Translations under genes and position numbers: made by a program
Part shown: one piece after another, positions 16,048 to 24,425 of the stretch
Numbering within the stretch: position 1 is the stretch's first letter
How the letters are laid out: each line of letters opens with the position of its first letter
Origin: Desulfuromonadales bacterium
GTDB taxonomy: Bacteria; Desulfobacterota; Desulfuromonadia; Desulfuromonadales; BM103
Direction of reading: 5' to 3'
Assembly: GCA_030640215.1 (NCBI GenBank)
Contig: DAOWJU010000165.1
Coordinates: 1-30,256 of the forward strand
DNA: 30,256 bases
Notes under the pieces: generated by a model
Seen by the model: the letters and a program-made list of their open reading frames with translations, nothing else
The model's database searches: none
Told to the model about the DNA's origin: nothing

Positions 16048-16521
16048 CTAGAGGCGTTCTACCTTAAAGAGCGGCTCACCAAATTCTACCGGGGCTGCAT
16101 CATCCTTGAGAACTTCGATGATTTTACACTTGTACTCAGCTTCGATTTCATTAAAAAGTTTCATCGCCTCCACTAGGCAGACAGTCTGACCGGCTTCAAC
16201 AACATCGCCGACTTTAACGAAATTATCCGCCTCAGGACTCGGCTTGCGATAAAAGCTGCCGACGATTGGTGAATTAATCGTTTCACCACTGTCAGCAACA
16301 TCCGAAGGCTCAGTTGAGGCAGAAGCTAGAGCTGGAGCAGCAACTGGAACCTGTGCTGGAGCAGCAGCGACAACAGCTGGAGCTGGAGCTGCAATCTGGA
16401 CATATTCTTTGTCAGGGCCACGCTTGATAAGAATTTTTTCGTCCGCATTCTCCATTTCAAATTCAGTGATATCAGTGTCAGTTATAATCTTCACCAACGC
16501 TTTCAGATCCTTGATCTCCAT
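16048..16521 (-). CDS. accB: Acetyl-CoA carboxylase, biotin carboxyl carrier protein
   Basis: The protein has 157 residues from the ATG at 16521 (GGAGG six bases upstream; a TTG one codon earlier is too close to that site). An N-terminal helix region (EIKDLKALVKIITDTDITEFEM) is followed by an Ala/Pro-rich linker at about 43-70 and the biotinyl domain from 80 on. VEAMKLFNEI holds Lys121, the biotinylation site. Biotin on this lysine is carboxylated by AccC. It forms an operon with accC downstream and the peptidase gene upstream. In related genomes, from memory, efp often sits between the peptidase gene and accB; it does not here. Confidence 0.97.
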   Translation of the reverse strand: MEIKDLKALVKIITDTDITEFEMENADEKILIKRGPDKEYVQIAAPAPAVVAAAPAQVPVAAPALASASTEPSDVADSGETINSPIVGSFYRKPSPEADNFVKVGDVVEAGQTVCLVEAMKLFNEIEAEYKCKIIEVLKDDAAPVEFGEPLFKVERL

Positions 16522-16575
16522 CAATATCCTCCTTTATAACCGGCACTGATCTACCAGTCCGGGCTGTATGTTGAA

Positions 16576-17655
16576 TCAGTTTAACAGAATGTTACGAAAT
16601 CTTTTGGGGATTTTTGTTAAGGTTTGATGACTATCTGCTGTCACCAGAACCATATCCTCTATCCTCACCCCACCAACACCCGGCACATAGACACCTGGTT
16701 CAATGGTAAAAACCATGCCCTCTTCAGCGATTGCCTTGCTGCGCGGCGATAGAGTCGGCGCTTCATGAACATCCAATCCAACGCCATGGCCCAAGCCGTG
16801 ACCAAAATAGTCACCGTAACCGCTTGCCTTGATATGGTCCCGGGCAATCCGGTCCAGTTCAATTAAAGCGATGCCAGGGGCTACTGCCGCGAGTGCACGA
16901 TCATGAGCTTCGAGAACCGTATCAAAGATGGTGCGTAACTCAGTATTGACTTCACCGAGGGCTAATGTGACTGTTTCATCTGAGTGATAACCTGACAGAC
17001 GACAACCAAAATCGATCGTCACCAGTTCACCCTCGACAAGCAGTTTGTCACTTGCAATCCCATGCGGTAAAGCACCACGTAATCCAGAGGCGACAATGAT
17101 ATCAAAGGCCTTCTCTTCAGCACCCAGCTTTCTTAACGCAAATTCAAGAGCCAGAGCGATATCATTTTCTCTGACACCCGGCCGAATCATCTCTTCAATT
17201 TCAGCGAGACCTGCAACATTCAAATCTGCAGCGCTGGCCATCAAACTGATTTCATGCGCTGACTTATGCAGACGCAACGGATTTAGTTCATCCTTGAGAT
17301 GCAACCACGTCCAGCTTGCATCACCCTTCTTCTGAAATCCGTTGACGATGCCAAAAGCAAGGTCAGACTCAAAGCCGATACGCGTCACACCAAGCGATAA
17401 AAGTTGTTCAGTAACACCATCAGCCTGGACTTTATACTCAATAACACAATCGGCAGTAACTTCTTCATTAGCCTGTGTTGTATAACGCGAATCAGTCAGA
17501 AAAACAAGTTGATCTGGAGTGACCAGCAAAACCCCGGCACTTCCTGAGAAACCACTAAGATATCGAATGTTTTCGTGCTGGCACAGGACCAGAACATCGA
17601 GTTCTAAATGCGACAGGAGATTAACAGCCTTCTGCCTGCGATTGGAATAAGTCAT
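16576..17655 (-). CDS. Xaa-Pro aminopeptidase, M24 family
   Basis: The protein has 359 residues, usual for short cytosolic M24B Xaa-Pro peptidases (PepP/PepQ type). The N-terminal creatinase-like domain covers about 1-125. The C-terminal pita-bread domain shows the five metal ligands: the two aspartates in TIDFGCRLSGYHSDET, the histidine in FGHGLGHGVGLDVHE, the glutamate in TIEPGVYVPG and that in VRIEDMVLV. It removes an N-terminal residue before proline or splits Xaa-Pro dipeptides. The start at 17655 lies 15 bases after the aroQ stop and lacks a good ribosome site, which suggests translational coupling. Confidence 0.93.
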   Translation of the reverse strand: MTYSNRRQKAVNLLSHLELDVLVLCQHENIRYLSGFSGSAGVLLVTPDQLVFLTDSRYTTQANEEVTADCVIEYKVQADGVTEQLLSLGVTRIGFESDLAFGIVNGFQKKGDASWTWLHLKDELNPLRLHKSAHEISLMASAADLNVAGLAEIEEMIRPGVRENDIALALEFALRKLGAEEKAFDIIVASGLRGALPHGIASDKLLVEGELVTIDFGCRLSGYHSDETVTLALGEVNTELRTIFDTVLEAHDRALAAVAPGIALIELDRIARDHIKASGYGDYFGHGLGHGVGLDVHEAPTLSPRSKAIAEEGMVFTIEPGVYVPGVGGVRIEDMVLVTADSHQTLTKIPKRFRNILLN

Positions 17656-17670
17656 GGTAGAGGGGAACGT

Positions 17671-18111
17671 TCATGAAAGATGAGCAATCAGACCACGCAG
17701 CGCCAATTGGTAGCTCATAGCGCCAAAGCCTGAGACTTGGCCAACGACCACCCCAGCGACATAGGAATGGTGACGAAACGACTCGCGAGCATGGATATTC
17801 GACAGGTGGGCTTCTATCACAGGGAGATCAACAGAAGAGATTGCGTCACGTAAAGCAACGCTGGTATGAGTCAATCCACCCGGGTTAATAATGATGCCAG
17901 CAAAGCCATCATTTCTGGCCGAATGAATTCTATCAATGAGGTCTCCTTCGTGATTAGACTGAAAGGCCTCTATCACAGAGTCTAACTCAACCGCAAGAAG
18001 AGTTAAGGATTCATTGATATCAGCTAGAGTTTGCTGACCATAAACATCAGGCTCACGCTGACCGAGAAGATTCAGATTAGGTCCGTGCAAGACCAGGACA
18101 CGGTTCGGCAT
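17671..18111 (-). CDS. aroQ: 3-dehydroquinate dehydratase, type II
   Basis: The protein has 146 residues from the ATG at 18111; a TTG at 18129 would add six residues inside the preceding gene. The family signature VLVLHGPNLNLLGQREPDVYG contains the catalytic arginine and tyrosine, INPGGLTHTSVALRDAI the substrate asparagine region, and EAHLSNIHARESFRHHSY the catalytic histidine and binding residues. It turns 3-dehydroquinate into 3-dehydroshikimate, the step after AroB, whose gene lies three genes upstream. It starts one base after the roadblock gene stop, so the two are coupled. Confidence 0.97.
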   Translation of the reverse strand: MPNRVLVLHGPNLNLLGQREPDVYGQQTLADINESLTLLAVELDSVIEAFQSNHEGDLIDRIHSARNDGFAGIIINPGGLTHTSVALRDAISSVDLPVIEAHLSNIHARESFRHHSYVAGVVVGQVSGFGAMSYQLALRGLIAHLS

Positions 18112-18112
18112 G

Positions 18113-18472
18113 TCAGCCCAGCGCCTCAAGGAGGTTGAAGCCCTCGCGAGTCATCAGATAGCGCCCCTTGCCGAAGTTGCCGTCACGGCCAATGATCAGT
18201 GCTACAAAATATTCCTCATTGAGCATGCGGATCACAATGATGAAACGATCAGTACGGATAGAGATTTCTTCCATTTCACCAAGGCTCAGGATCTCTGCTG
18301 TTTTGCGAATTTCCTTCAGCACGTTCGAGTACTCAACGACAACCATCTGCAAGTCAATTTCCTCACCGGGCGAGAAAAACTGATCTATGGCAATGCCGTC
18401 ATATCCCATTAACACAGCACCGATACCACCACCGGTTTCTTCAACAATTCTTTGCAGAATTTCGTTAAACAT
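18113..18472 (-). CDS. Roadblock/LC7 domain protein
   Basis: The protein has 119 residues from the ATG at 18472 (GGGAGG five bases upstream). The whole protein is one Roadblock/LC7 domain: FNEILQRIVEETGGGIGAVLMGYDGIAI is the characteristic opening, like MglB, which is the GTPase-activating partner of the small GTPase MglA in polarity and motility control. No MglA-type GTPase is encoded in the window. The start lies within the last eight bases of the TPR gene, so the two overlap. The position in a pilus/shikimate operon hints at a role with type IV pili or polarity, which is inference. Confidence 0.88.
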   Translation of the reverse strand: MFNEILQRIVEETGGGIGAVLMGYDGIAIDQFFSPGEEIDLQMVVVEYSNVLKEIRKTAEILSLGEMEEISIRTDRFIIVIRMLNEEYFVALIIGRDGNFGKGRYLMTREGFNLLEALG

Positions 18473-19493
18473 TTGTCCTCCCAAGTTTGATTGCAGTCAA
18501 CCAGCTCTTTAATACAGATAGTGGCGATTGATCATCAGGCACATTTTGAGATTCAGGAGTTGTTACAGGAGTTGATGTGGCTACCGATACAGATGTCTCA
18601 GCAGTGATGGGTTGAGTCACATCGGCAGCAGTAATCTTCGATAGTTGTTCATTCTTACTTGCCACTGTCTCAGTTCGGCCAACACCTGTCTCAGTTTGGC
18701 CAACAGCTGTCTCAGTTCGGCCAACACCTGTCTCAGTTTGGCCAACAGCTGTATCAGTTTTACCGACAGATGTGTCAAGCTGAAGAGCAGATTGTTTCTG
18801 AAGTTCTACCAGCCGATTTTGTGCAGCGGTGTTATCAGGAGCTTGCGTGATGATGTCCTGGTATATCTTAATGGCTTTGTCGAGCAAGCCCTGTTTTACG
18901 TAGATCTCAGCTAAGGTTGCCGTGGGGATTGGTGCCCCGGGCCTGTCAGATGACCCGGGCTTGTCAGATGACCCGGGCTTGTCAGATGGCCCTGCCTTGT
19001 CTGGCAATGTTGCGACCTGGGGAGTAGGCTTCTGAAGCTGTGAAGCCTGTTTAATTTCTGCCCACGGTCTGGGTAATTCCAGAGCATTGAGCATATCTGA
19101 TATTTTTTCATCATCAGGATGAAATTCTTCTGCTTGCTTTAGTATTTTCCGGGCCATATCACGTTCAGCCCGAATCAGATGAAGACGTGCCAGGCCGACC
19201 AGCGCCGCTTGGCTCTGGCGGTCAATGCTGAGAGCTTTTGCATAAGCACTCATAGCCTCATCAATGCGCCCCATCTGACCCAGGATGCGACCCATTGTTG
19301 AGAAACCAGGGCTGAAATGCGGTAGCGATGACGTTCCCAGACGCGCTGCTTCCAAGGCATCATCCAACAACCCAATCTGTCGGTACGCTTCAGCCAGAGG
19401 AACGAAAGCAGTAGAACTTGGGTCCTTGGCAAAGATCTGCAAATAGCTGCCGATTTTGCCAATGAGACTTCCACCTGTATTTGCCCGGGTCAT
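18465..19493 (-). CDS. Tetratricopeptide repeat protein with variable linkers
   Basis: The protein has 342 residues. TPR motifs are clear at about 28-140 (FVPLAEAYRQIGLLDDALEAA, FSTMGRILGQMGRIDEAMSAYAKAL, AALVGLARLHLIRAERDMARKIL), with another at 193-230 (TLAEIYVKQGLLDKAIKIYQDII). Residues 164-188 are a KPGSSD-type repeat and 243-278 a TETAVGQ/TETGVGR repeat. There is no signal peptide, so it should be cytosolic. The ATG at 19493 has GGAAGAGAG upstream. It lies between aroB and the roadblock gene and overlaps the latter, and probably serves as a scaffold for it. Orthologues follow aroB in related genomes, from memory. Confidence 0.85.
   Translation of the reverse strand: MTRANTGGSLIGKIGSYLQIFAKDPSSTAFVPLAEAYRQIGLLDDALEAARLGTSSLPHFSPGFSTMGRILGQMGRIDEAMSAYAKALSIDRQSQAALVGLARLHLIRAERDMARKILKQAEEFHPDDEKISDMLNALELPRPWAEIKQASQLQKPTPQVATLPDKAGPSDKPGSSDKPGSSDRPGAPIPTATLAEIYVKQGLLDKAIKIYQDIITQAPDNTAAQNRLVELQKQSALQLDTSVGKTDTAVGQTETGVGRTETAVGQTETGVGRTETVASKNEQLSKITAADVTQPITAETSVSVATSTPVTTPESQNVPDDQSPLSVLKSWLTAIKLGRTNV
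18660..18767 (-). repeat. 21-bp/42-bp minisatellite in the TPR gene
   Basis: CTGTCTCAGTT(C/T)GGCCAACA repeats about five times; alternate units form a 42-base higher-order repeat. It encodes TETAVGQ and TETGVGR in turn. The copies are near-identical and in frame, so copy number may vary between strains. Confidence 0.88.
18933..19004 (-). repeat. 18-bp repeats in the TPR gene
   Basis: GATGACCCGGGCTTGTCA recurs in tandem, encoding SDKPGS-type units in a Pro/Ser-rich linker between the two TPR blocks. Confidence 0.8.
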
Positions 19494-19509
19494 TTTCTCT
19501 CTTCCAAAA

Positions 19510-20586
19510 TCAGGTTAGTAATTCGCCTAACATCTTATCCAGATCCTTGACCTGGTGCAATTCGGCACTACCTATCCCATGATTCAAAACAACTCTTACC
19601 ACACCATCTTTGACCTTTTTATCTCGCTGCATAACACTCAGATAATCCGAAACTGAGAAATCCGGAGGCGTGACTGGCAGATCGAAATAAGCCAAAAGTT
19701 TAACAATTCTTTCAATATCATAATTTGAGCAAAGATTAAGTTTTGCGGAAGCGCGAGCGGCCATTACCATGCCGATTGCAACCGCTTCACCGTGCTTGAC
19801 AACACCATAACCGGCAAGTGTTTCGACAGCATGGCCAAACGTGTGACCAAAGTTAAGTAATGCGCGTAATCCCTGCTCTTTTTCGTCTTTTTCTACAACA
19901 TCCGCCTTGATTTGGCAAGACTTCATTATCGCATAAGTAAGCGCGTCGGCAGATCGATTTGCAAGCGCCTCACGGTGCTCTTCCAACCAGACAAAGAACT
20001 CCAGATCGCGCATGATACCGTATTTCACGACCTCTGCCAGACCTGAAGAATACTCCCGTTTCGGTAAAGTATCCAACGCCATAACATCTATATGCACATG
20101 TTCGGGCTGATAAAATGCTCCGATCAGGTTTTTGCCTTGAGGATGGTTAACTCCGGTCTTGCCACCTACGGAGCTGTCAACCTGAGAAAGTAGCGTAGTT
20201 GGAATTTGTACAAAGGGAAGCCCTCTCAGATAAGTTGCTGCAGCGAAACCGGTCATGTCACCGATAACGCCACCACCAAGAGCAATGATTCCACAATAAC
20301 GATCAAAGTGTCTCTCAATGAGTACGTCGTAGATATTCTCAAGCGTTTCCAGATTCTTATATTCTTCACCATCCGGTACGCGTATAACACTAACCTGGCG
20401 TCCTGACGCAACCAGAGTATCCACTAATTGTTCACAGTATAAATCACCAACAGTCGGATTTGTAACAACTGCGACCTTGAGAGGGAAATCTACCTCATCC
20501 AGTGCCAAACCGACATTGGCCAGGATTCGTTCTCCGATCCAAATGGGATAACTTCGTTCACCAAGACCTACGACAATCTGATTCAT
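19510..20586 (-). CDS. aroB: 3-dehydroquinate synthase
   Basis: The protein has 358 residues, the normal length. It shows the NAD-binding GGGVIGDMTGFAAATYLRG segment, VQIPTTLLSQVDSSVGGKTGVNHPQGKNLIG, and the metal ligands in SGLAEVVKYG, NFGHTFGHAVE and HGEAVAIGM. It closes the ring of DAHP to give 3-dehydroquinate. Its ATG overlaps the aroK stop as ATGA, so the two are translated together. The 16-base gap to the TPR gene suggests a continuous transcript to accC. Confidence 0.98.
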   Translation of the reverse strand: MNQIVVGLGERSYPIWIGERILANVGLALDEVDFPLKVAVVTNPTVGDLYCEQLVDTLVASGRQVSVIRVPDGEEYKNLETLENIYDVLIERHFDRYCGIIALGGGVIGDMTGFAAATYLRGLPFVQIPTTLLSQVDSSVGGKTGVNHPQGKNLIGAFYQPEHVHIDVMALDTLPKREYSSGLAEVVKYGIMRDLEFFVWLEEHREALANRSADALTYAIMKSCQIKADVVEKDEKEQGLRALLNFGHTFGHAVETLAGYGVVKHGEAVAIGMVMAARASAKLNLCSNYDIERIVKLLAYFDLPVTPPDFSVSDYLSVMQRDKKVKDGVVRVVLNHGIGSAELHQVKDLDKMLGELLT

Positions 20587-21116
20587 GATTTCAATTCCGA
20601 AGCAATTTTCTGCGCAACTTGTATTGGTGTAAGAACATTAGTGTCAACGATGATGTCAGCATTTTCATAAAAGGGTTGTCGCTGAGCATAAAGTTCCCTG
20701 ACTTTATCCCAACCACTTGCAGAATTCACCAAGGGGCGATCTACGCTTTGCTGCAGACGTTTCTTCAATATCGGCCATTGAGTCCGCAGGTAAACAACTC
20801 GACCCAGGTCAGTCATGATGCGGCGATTTTCTTCTCGAACAACAAGACCACCACCGGTAGCATAAACAGTCATTGAAGAAATATTTAACTCATTCAATGT
20901 CATCGTTTCACAGTCACGAAAATAATCTTCACCGTCTGTAGCAAAGATCTCTGCGATCGAGCGATTTTCTCGTTGTACAATCATTTCGTCAAGGTCAATA
21001 AATATACATTCCAACAGATCAGCCAACAACCTCCCAACCGTAGATTTCCCTACCCCCATAAATCCAGTAAGAAAAATGCTATTTGGAAAGTTACTATTCA
21101 TCTTTTTGTATGTCAT
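20583..21116 (-). CDS. aroK: Shikimate kinase
   Basis: The protein has 177 residues. The Walker A loop is LTGFMGVGKSTVGRLL; IFIDLDEMIVQRENRSIAEIF holds the shikimate-binding aspartate, YFRDCE the arginine, YATGGGLVV the glycine-rich loop and RPLV the lid arginine. It phosphorylates shikimate with ATP. Two ATGs are possible, 21116 and 21101. Neither has a good ribosome site, and a strong hairpin ends six bases before the first. The shorter form leaves a normal-length N-terminus. It overlaps aroB by four bases. Confidence 0.96.
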   Translation of the reverse strand: MTYKKMNSNFPNSIFLTGFMGVGKSTVGRLLADLLECIFIDLDEMIVQRENRSIAEIFATDGEDYFRDCETMTLNELNISSMTVYATGGGLVVREENRRIMTDLGRVVYLRTQWPILKKRLQQSVDRPLVNSASGWDKVRELYAQRQPFYENADIIVDTNVLTPIQVAQKIASELKS

Positions 21117-21121
21117 TGATA

Positions 21122-21154
21122 CAGAAAAGGACAGGGAGCTCCTGTCCTTTTCTG
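21122..21154 (-). terminator. Strong hairpin between pilQ and aroK
   Basis: CAGAAAAGGACAGG (21122-21135) pairs perfectly with CCTGTCCTTTTCTG (21141-21154) around a five-base loop. On the minus strand the stem's 3' arm carries TTTT. It can end pilM-pilQ transcription or act as a partial terminator or RNA-processing site, since the aroK start follows at once. Confidence 0.8.
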
Positions 21155-21173
21155 CATGCTATGTCTTGTTTGT

Positions 21174-23879
21174 TTAAGGTTCCACTATCCGTGGAGTGAT
21201 AAAAATCAGCAACTCACGACGATCTCTTGTCTTAGTCGTTGATTTGAACAGATGACCCAGGACAGGAATGTCTTTCAGGATCGGCACACCAGATGCGGCA
21301 TCTCTTTCATCTTCGATAAAGATACCGCCGATGACTGTAGTTTGTCCATTGCGCACCAATACTTTAGTCTCAGCCTTCTTCTCGTCGATAGAAACAGCAT
21401 CGCCTGTCGCGGTCGGCACAACGGTACCAACGGCACTATTTGAAACATTGATATTAAGAAGGATCGTGCCATCCGGGTTGATTTCCGGCGTAACCTCTAA
21501 TTTCAATTCTGCATTCTCAAACTTAACATCTGTACCTGAGTCACTGACACTCGAAAACGGGATTTTGGTTCCTTGTGCGATAGTAGCCTTCTCACCATTC
21601 AGAGTGGTAATTCTGGGTGTCGAAATAATCTTACCTTCACCAGAGTTTTCCAGAGCCGAAAGGCGTAAATCAATGTTGAGCTGCTGTTCGAGTGCAGATA
21701 TACCAATTTTCGTTGCAAATCCGGCTGCAGCAGGATTTAGCACAGGAATGAGAAAAGCGCCGCCCATACCGGTCGCAACATCATTTACAGAAATAGATTC
21801 ATCGCCACTTATACCATCTTGCTGGTAATCGAAATTCCACTTGACCCCAAGGCTACGTGAAAAGTTTGTGTTTGCCTCGACAATACGAGCTTCGATCATC
21901 ACCTGACGTTCCGGTTTATCAATATGAGTAATCATTTCCTGCATTTGGTCAAGGACATCAGCAACATCACGGATAATAAGCTGTTTATTGCGAGAGTCAG
22001 CAATAATAGAGCCACGATCCGACTTAATATCAGACAGGAAACCTTTCATGTCATCTACAGAGGCGTAGCTGATAGGAAAAACTTGCGTTTCAAGAACGCC
22101 TTCCTCAATCGCAGTAAATTGATCTTGTCTAACTGACTGCTCCCTTTCCTTGATTTCTTTCATTGGCATAATACGAAGGACATTGCCTTGCTGAATTTTA
22201 CCAAGGCCTGCAGTATTCAAGACAAGGTCGAGTGCCTGATCCCATGGCACGTCAATTAACCGCAACGTTACATTGCCTTTGACATCACCGCTCGCCAGAA
22301 TATTCATGCCACTGACATCACCAATGAGTTGTAAAATGCTGCGTACATTTGCTGAATCAAAGACCAGGGTAATCTTTTCACCAGTATATCTAGTGGCCTC
22401 AGCAGTCATATCTTCTGCTGTAACAGTTGACATTATTGGGGCAAAAGAGGGCTCCCCTGCAACGATCTCAGGTTCTGGAGCAATAACCGGAGCAACGACT
22501 TCTACCTGGCTGACGGCCGGGGAGAGTTGTTCTGCATATGCAGCATCATCAATGACCAAACGGACAACATTATTCTCCTGCTCAAGAGCGTATGCAACCG
22601 CCCCTTTAAGATCGACAGCAATGCGAACATTCTGATGATCACCATCAGTAACAGTGTATGGCGTTACAGCAGTAACGGCACTAGGAAAGGCAGAGGCATC
22701 GATGGTTCTACGCAAGGCCCGGCTTATTGTAGTGTTAACGATTTCAAAACGAACCAGGTTACCATCTTCGACAGGGCCCATAACCTGTGCAGGCCCGGAG
22801 AGAGTGACAACAATGACACTCCTGCCATCTTCATTAATAAAATCAACGGCCTCGACGCTTGCCGGGCCCATAGACTTCATAGCTGCTTTTGCAGGAGCAG
22901 GCTTCTCACTGGCCACAGCAGGAGTCGGTGTCGATTCTTCCTGAGTCGCATTCGCTTCTGGTTGACTCTCAGCAACAACTGGAGCTGCAGCAACAACAGG
23001 CTTTTCTTCTGTTGAGCCAGGCTTGAGATCTCCCCAAGAGACCAGGATATCTGTTGTTTGACCTTCAACTAGGTGCTCCGGCAAAACATTTGCCGAGGCA
23101 TCGAAAACCAAACGGGTTTTGTCATTGTAAGTCCCGATACGCACTTGTTTAAAGCCAGACTCTGCTTGAAAGGAGCGCTCTTTAAATGAGGGCTTCAACC
23201 CATAGACATCAACAACAAGGCGGGGAGGATTACCCAATGCAAAATACTGGAATTTACCTATTTTGCCGTTAGTCTCAAGAATAGCCCGGCCTGCTGACAG
23301 ATTAATATTTCGCAGAATATTGGCGTCTTGAGAAGCATCAACAGCGATGCTTTCTATCGTTTCAGAAGGACCAGAACCGACAACGTCTTTCTTATCTTTA
23401 ACAACAGAAGACTCTGACTGAGGAGCCATATCGGTGGTGAAAGCAACCCTAAATTCCTTGCCCTCCAAATCAACCTGATATTCAGTGCCTTGGGCAAGAA
23501 GTATTTCAACTCGGGTCAGTTGACCGGACGACAAGGCAAACCCGGCAACCCGGATCTCCGAAACGGTTCCTTGACCGACAGGAATCATTTCAGGAATGTC
23601 AGATAGTTCCATGCCGGGGAAATCAATAACAACACGCGTTGGATCAAAGGAATCATAAACAGTATATCTGTAGCCAACCGGCTCAGCTGTTTCAATAAGA
23701 ACAGTAGGTGTTGCCGCGTCAGTGTCTACAGAGACAGACAGCAGTTTATTGGCATTTTCAGCACTCCATGCCAGCCCATTTAACAGTAAAAGTGCGACTA
23801 AGCTACAAAAGAGGCACTTCGATAAACGGGCGGCCCTGCTAGCCCACAGTTGATTCAACATGATATTCACCCCACGCAT
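21174..23879 (-). CDS. pilQ: Type IV pilus secretin
   Basis: The protein has 901 residues, forming the outer-membrane ring through which the pilus passes. After a signal peptide (CLFCSLVALLLLNGLAWSA, ending near 40) come three AMIN-type peptidoglycan-binding domains at about 46-150, 180-285 and 340-445, separated by Pro/Ala-rich linkers. An STN/N0 domain (ITLVFDSANVRSILQLIGDVSG) sits near 500-575, an N1 domain (VFPISYASVDDMKGFL) near 600-660, and the secretin barrel domain (VMIEARIVEAN to IFITPRIVEP) at the end. Both the ATG at 23879 (AAGGAG) and one at 23861 (GGGGTG) are possible. It follows pilP by three bases. Three AMIN domains is more than the one or two usual in proteobacterial PilQ. 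Confidence 0.97.
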   Translation of the reverse strand: MRGVNIMLNQLWASRAARLSKCLFCSLVALLLLNGLAWSAENANKLLSVSVDTDAATPTVLIETAEPVGYRYTVYDSFDPTRVVIDFPGMELSDIPEMIPVGQGTVSEIRVAGFALSSGQLTRVEILLAQGTEYQVDLEGKEFRVAFTTDMAPQSESSVVKDKKDVVGSGPSETIESIAVDASQDANILRNINLSAGRAILETNGKIGKFQYFALGNPPRLVVDVYGLKPSFKERSFQAESGFKQVRIGTYNDKTRLVFDASANVLPEHLVEGQTTDILVSWGDLKPGSTEEKPVVAAAPVVAESQPEANATQEESTPTPAVASEKPAPAKAAMKSMGPASVEAVDFINEDGRSVIVVTLSGPAQVMGPVEDGNLVRFEIVNTTISRALRRTIDASAFPSAVTAVTPYTVTDGDHQNVRIAVDLKGAVAYALEQENNVVRLVIDDAAYAEQLSPAVSQVEVVAPVIAPEPEIVAGEPSFAPIMSTVTAEDMTAEATRYTGEKITLVFDSANVRSILQLIGDVSGMNILASGDVKGNVTLRLIDVPWDQALDLVLNTAGLGKIQQGNVLRIMPMKEIKEREQSVRQDQFTAIEEGVLETQVFPISYASVDDMKGFLSDIKSDRGSIIADSRNKQLIIRDVADVLDQMQEMITHIDKPERQVMIEARIVEANTNFSRSLGVKWNFDYQQDGISGDESISVNDVATGMGGAFLIPVLNPAAAGFATKIGISALEQQLNIDLRLSALENSGEGKIISTPRITTLNGEKATIAQGTKIPFSSVSDSGTDVKFENAELKLEVTPEINPDGTILLNINVSNSAVGTVVPTATGDAVSIDEKKAETKVLVRNGQTTVIGGIFIEDERDAASGVPILKDIPVLGHLFKSTTKTRDRRELLIFITPRIVEP

Positions 23880-23882
23880 TGA

Positions 23883-24413
23883 TTAGGCTCCTTCCCGCTT
23901 GGGAACTGTAATAACCTGAATATTTTCAATTACATTACCAGAATAATCGTAATATTTCTCTTCAACTAAAATAGTTTCAGTGGTGATATCAACCACAACT
24001 CCATTATTCTTGCCAACCTTCACCCCTCTCGCGAGGATGTACGATTTACCATCTGGTGCAACCACCATCGCCTTGGGTTCACCCTTACCCACAATCACGC
24101 CAACGAGACGAAACTGAGCTATATCGTAGCTCTGTAAAGGTGTTTCTGGCTCATCATTAACGGCAGACAAAGGTTTCTTTATTCGAGAGAGTGGCACAAA
24201 AGGATCACGTCTGCCTTCAGTAACATAGGCAAACTCCGTTTCCTTCTTCTCCTGCTTAACCACAGCAGGGGCAGTTTTTTGGGAAACTTTTTTCGTAGCG
24301 ACGTTTTTCGTTTTAGTGCTAGAGACTGAGGTTGACACCTCCTCTTCAGCACAACCTGCCAGGCAAGTAAAAACGAAAATCCCACATATCAGGCATGTAA
24401 ACCAACGTGTCAT
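23883..24413 (-). CDS. pilP: Type IV pilus assembly lipoprotein
   Basis: The protein has 176 residues. The lipoprotein signal FTCLICGIFVFTCLAGC ends in lipobox LAGC with the lipid-bearing Cys21. A low-complexity Lys/Val linker follows (25-60), then the PilP beta-domain with GRRDPFVPL, FRLVGVIVGKGEPKAMVVAPDGKSYILARGVKVG and a short C-terminal tail. It links the PilN/PilO inner-membrane dimer to the N0 region of PilQ. AAGGAT precedes the start. It lies between pilO (12-base gap) and pilQ (three-base gap). Confidence 0.95.
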   Translation of the reverse strand: MTRWFTCLICGIFVFTCLAGCAEEEVSTSVSSTKTKNVATKKVSQKTAPAVVKQEKKETEFAYVTEGRRDPFVPLSRIKKPLSAVNDEPETPLQSYDIAQFRLVGVIVGKGEPKAMVVAPDGKSYILARGVKVGKNNGVVVDITTETILVEEKYYDYSGNVIENIQVITVPKREGA

Positions 24414-24425
24414 CTCAAACCATCC

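Noticed and set aside
18660..18767. CRISPR-like array
   Set aside because: Units are 21 bases, in frame and contiguous, with no unique spacers; it is a coding minisatellite.
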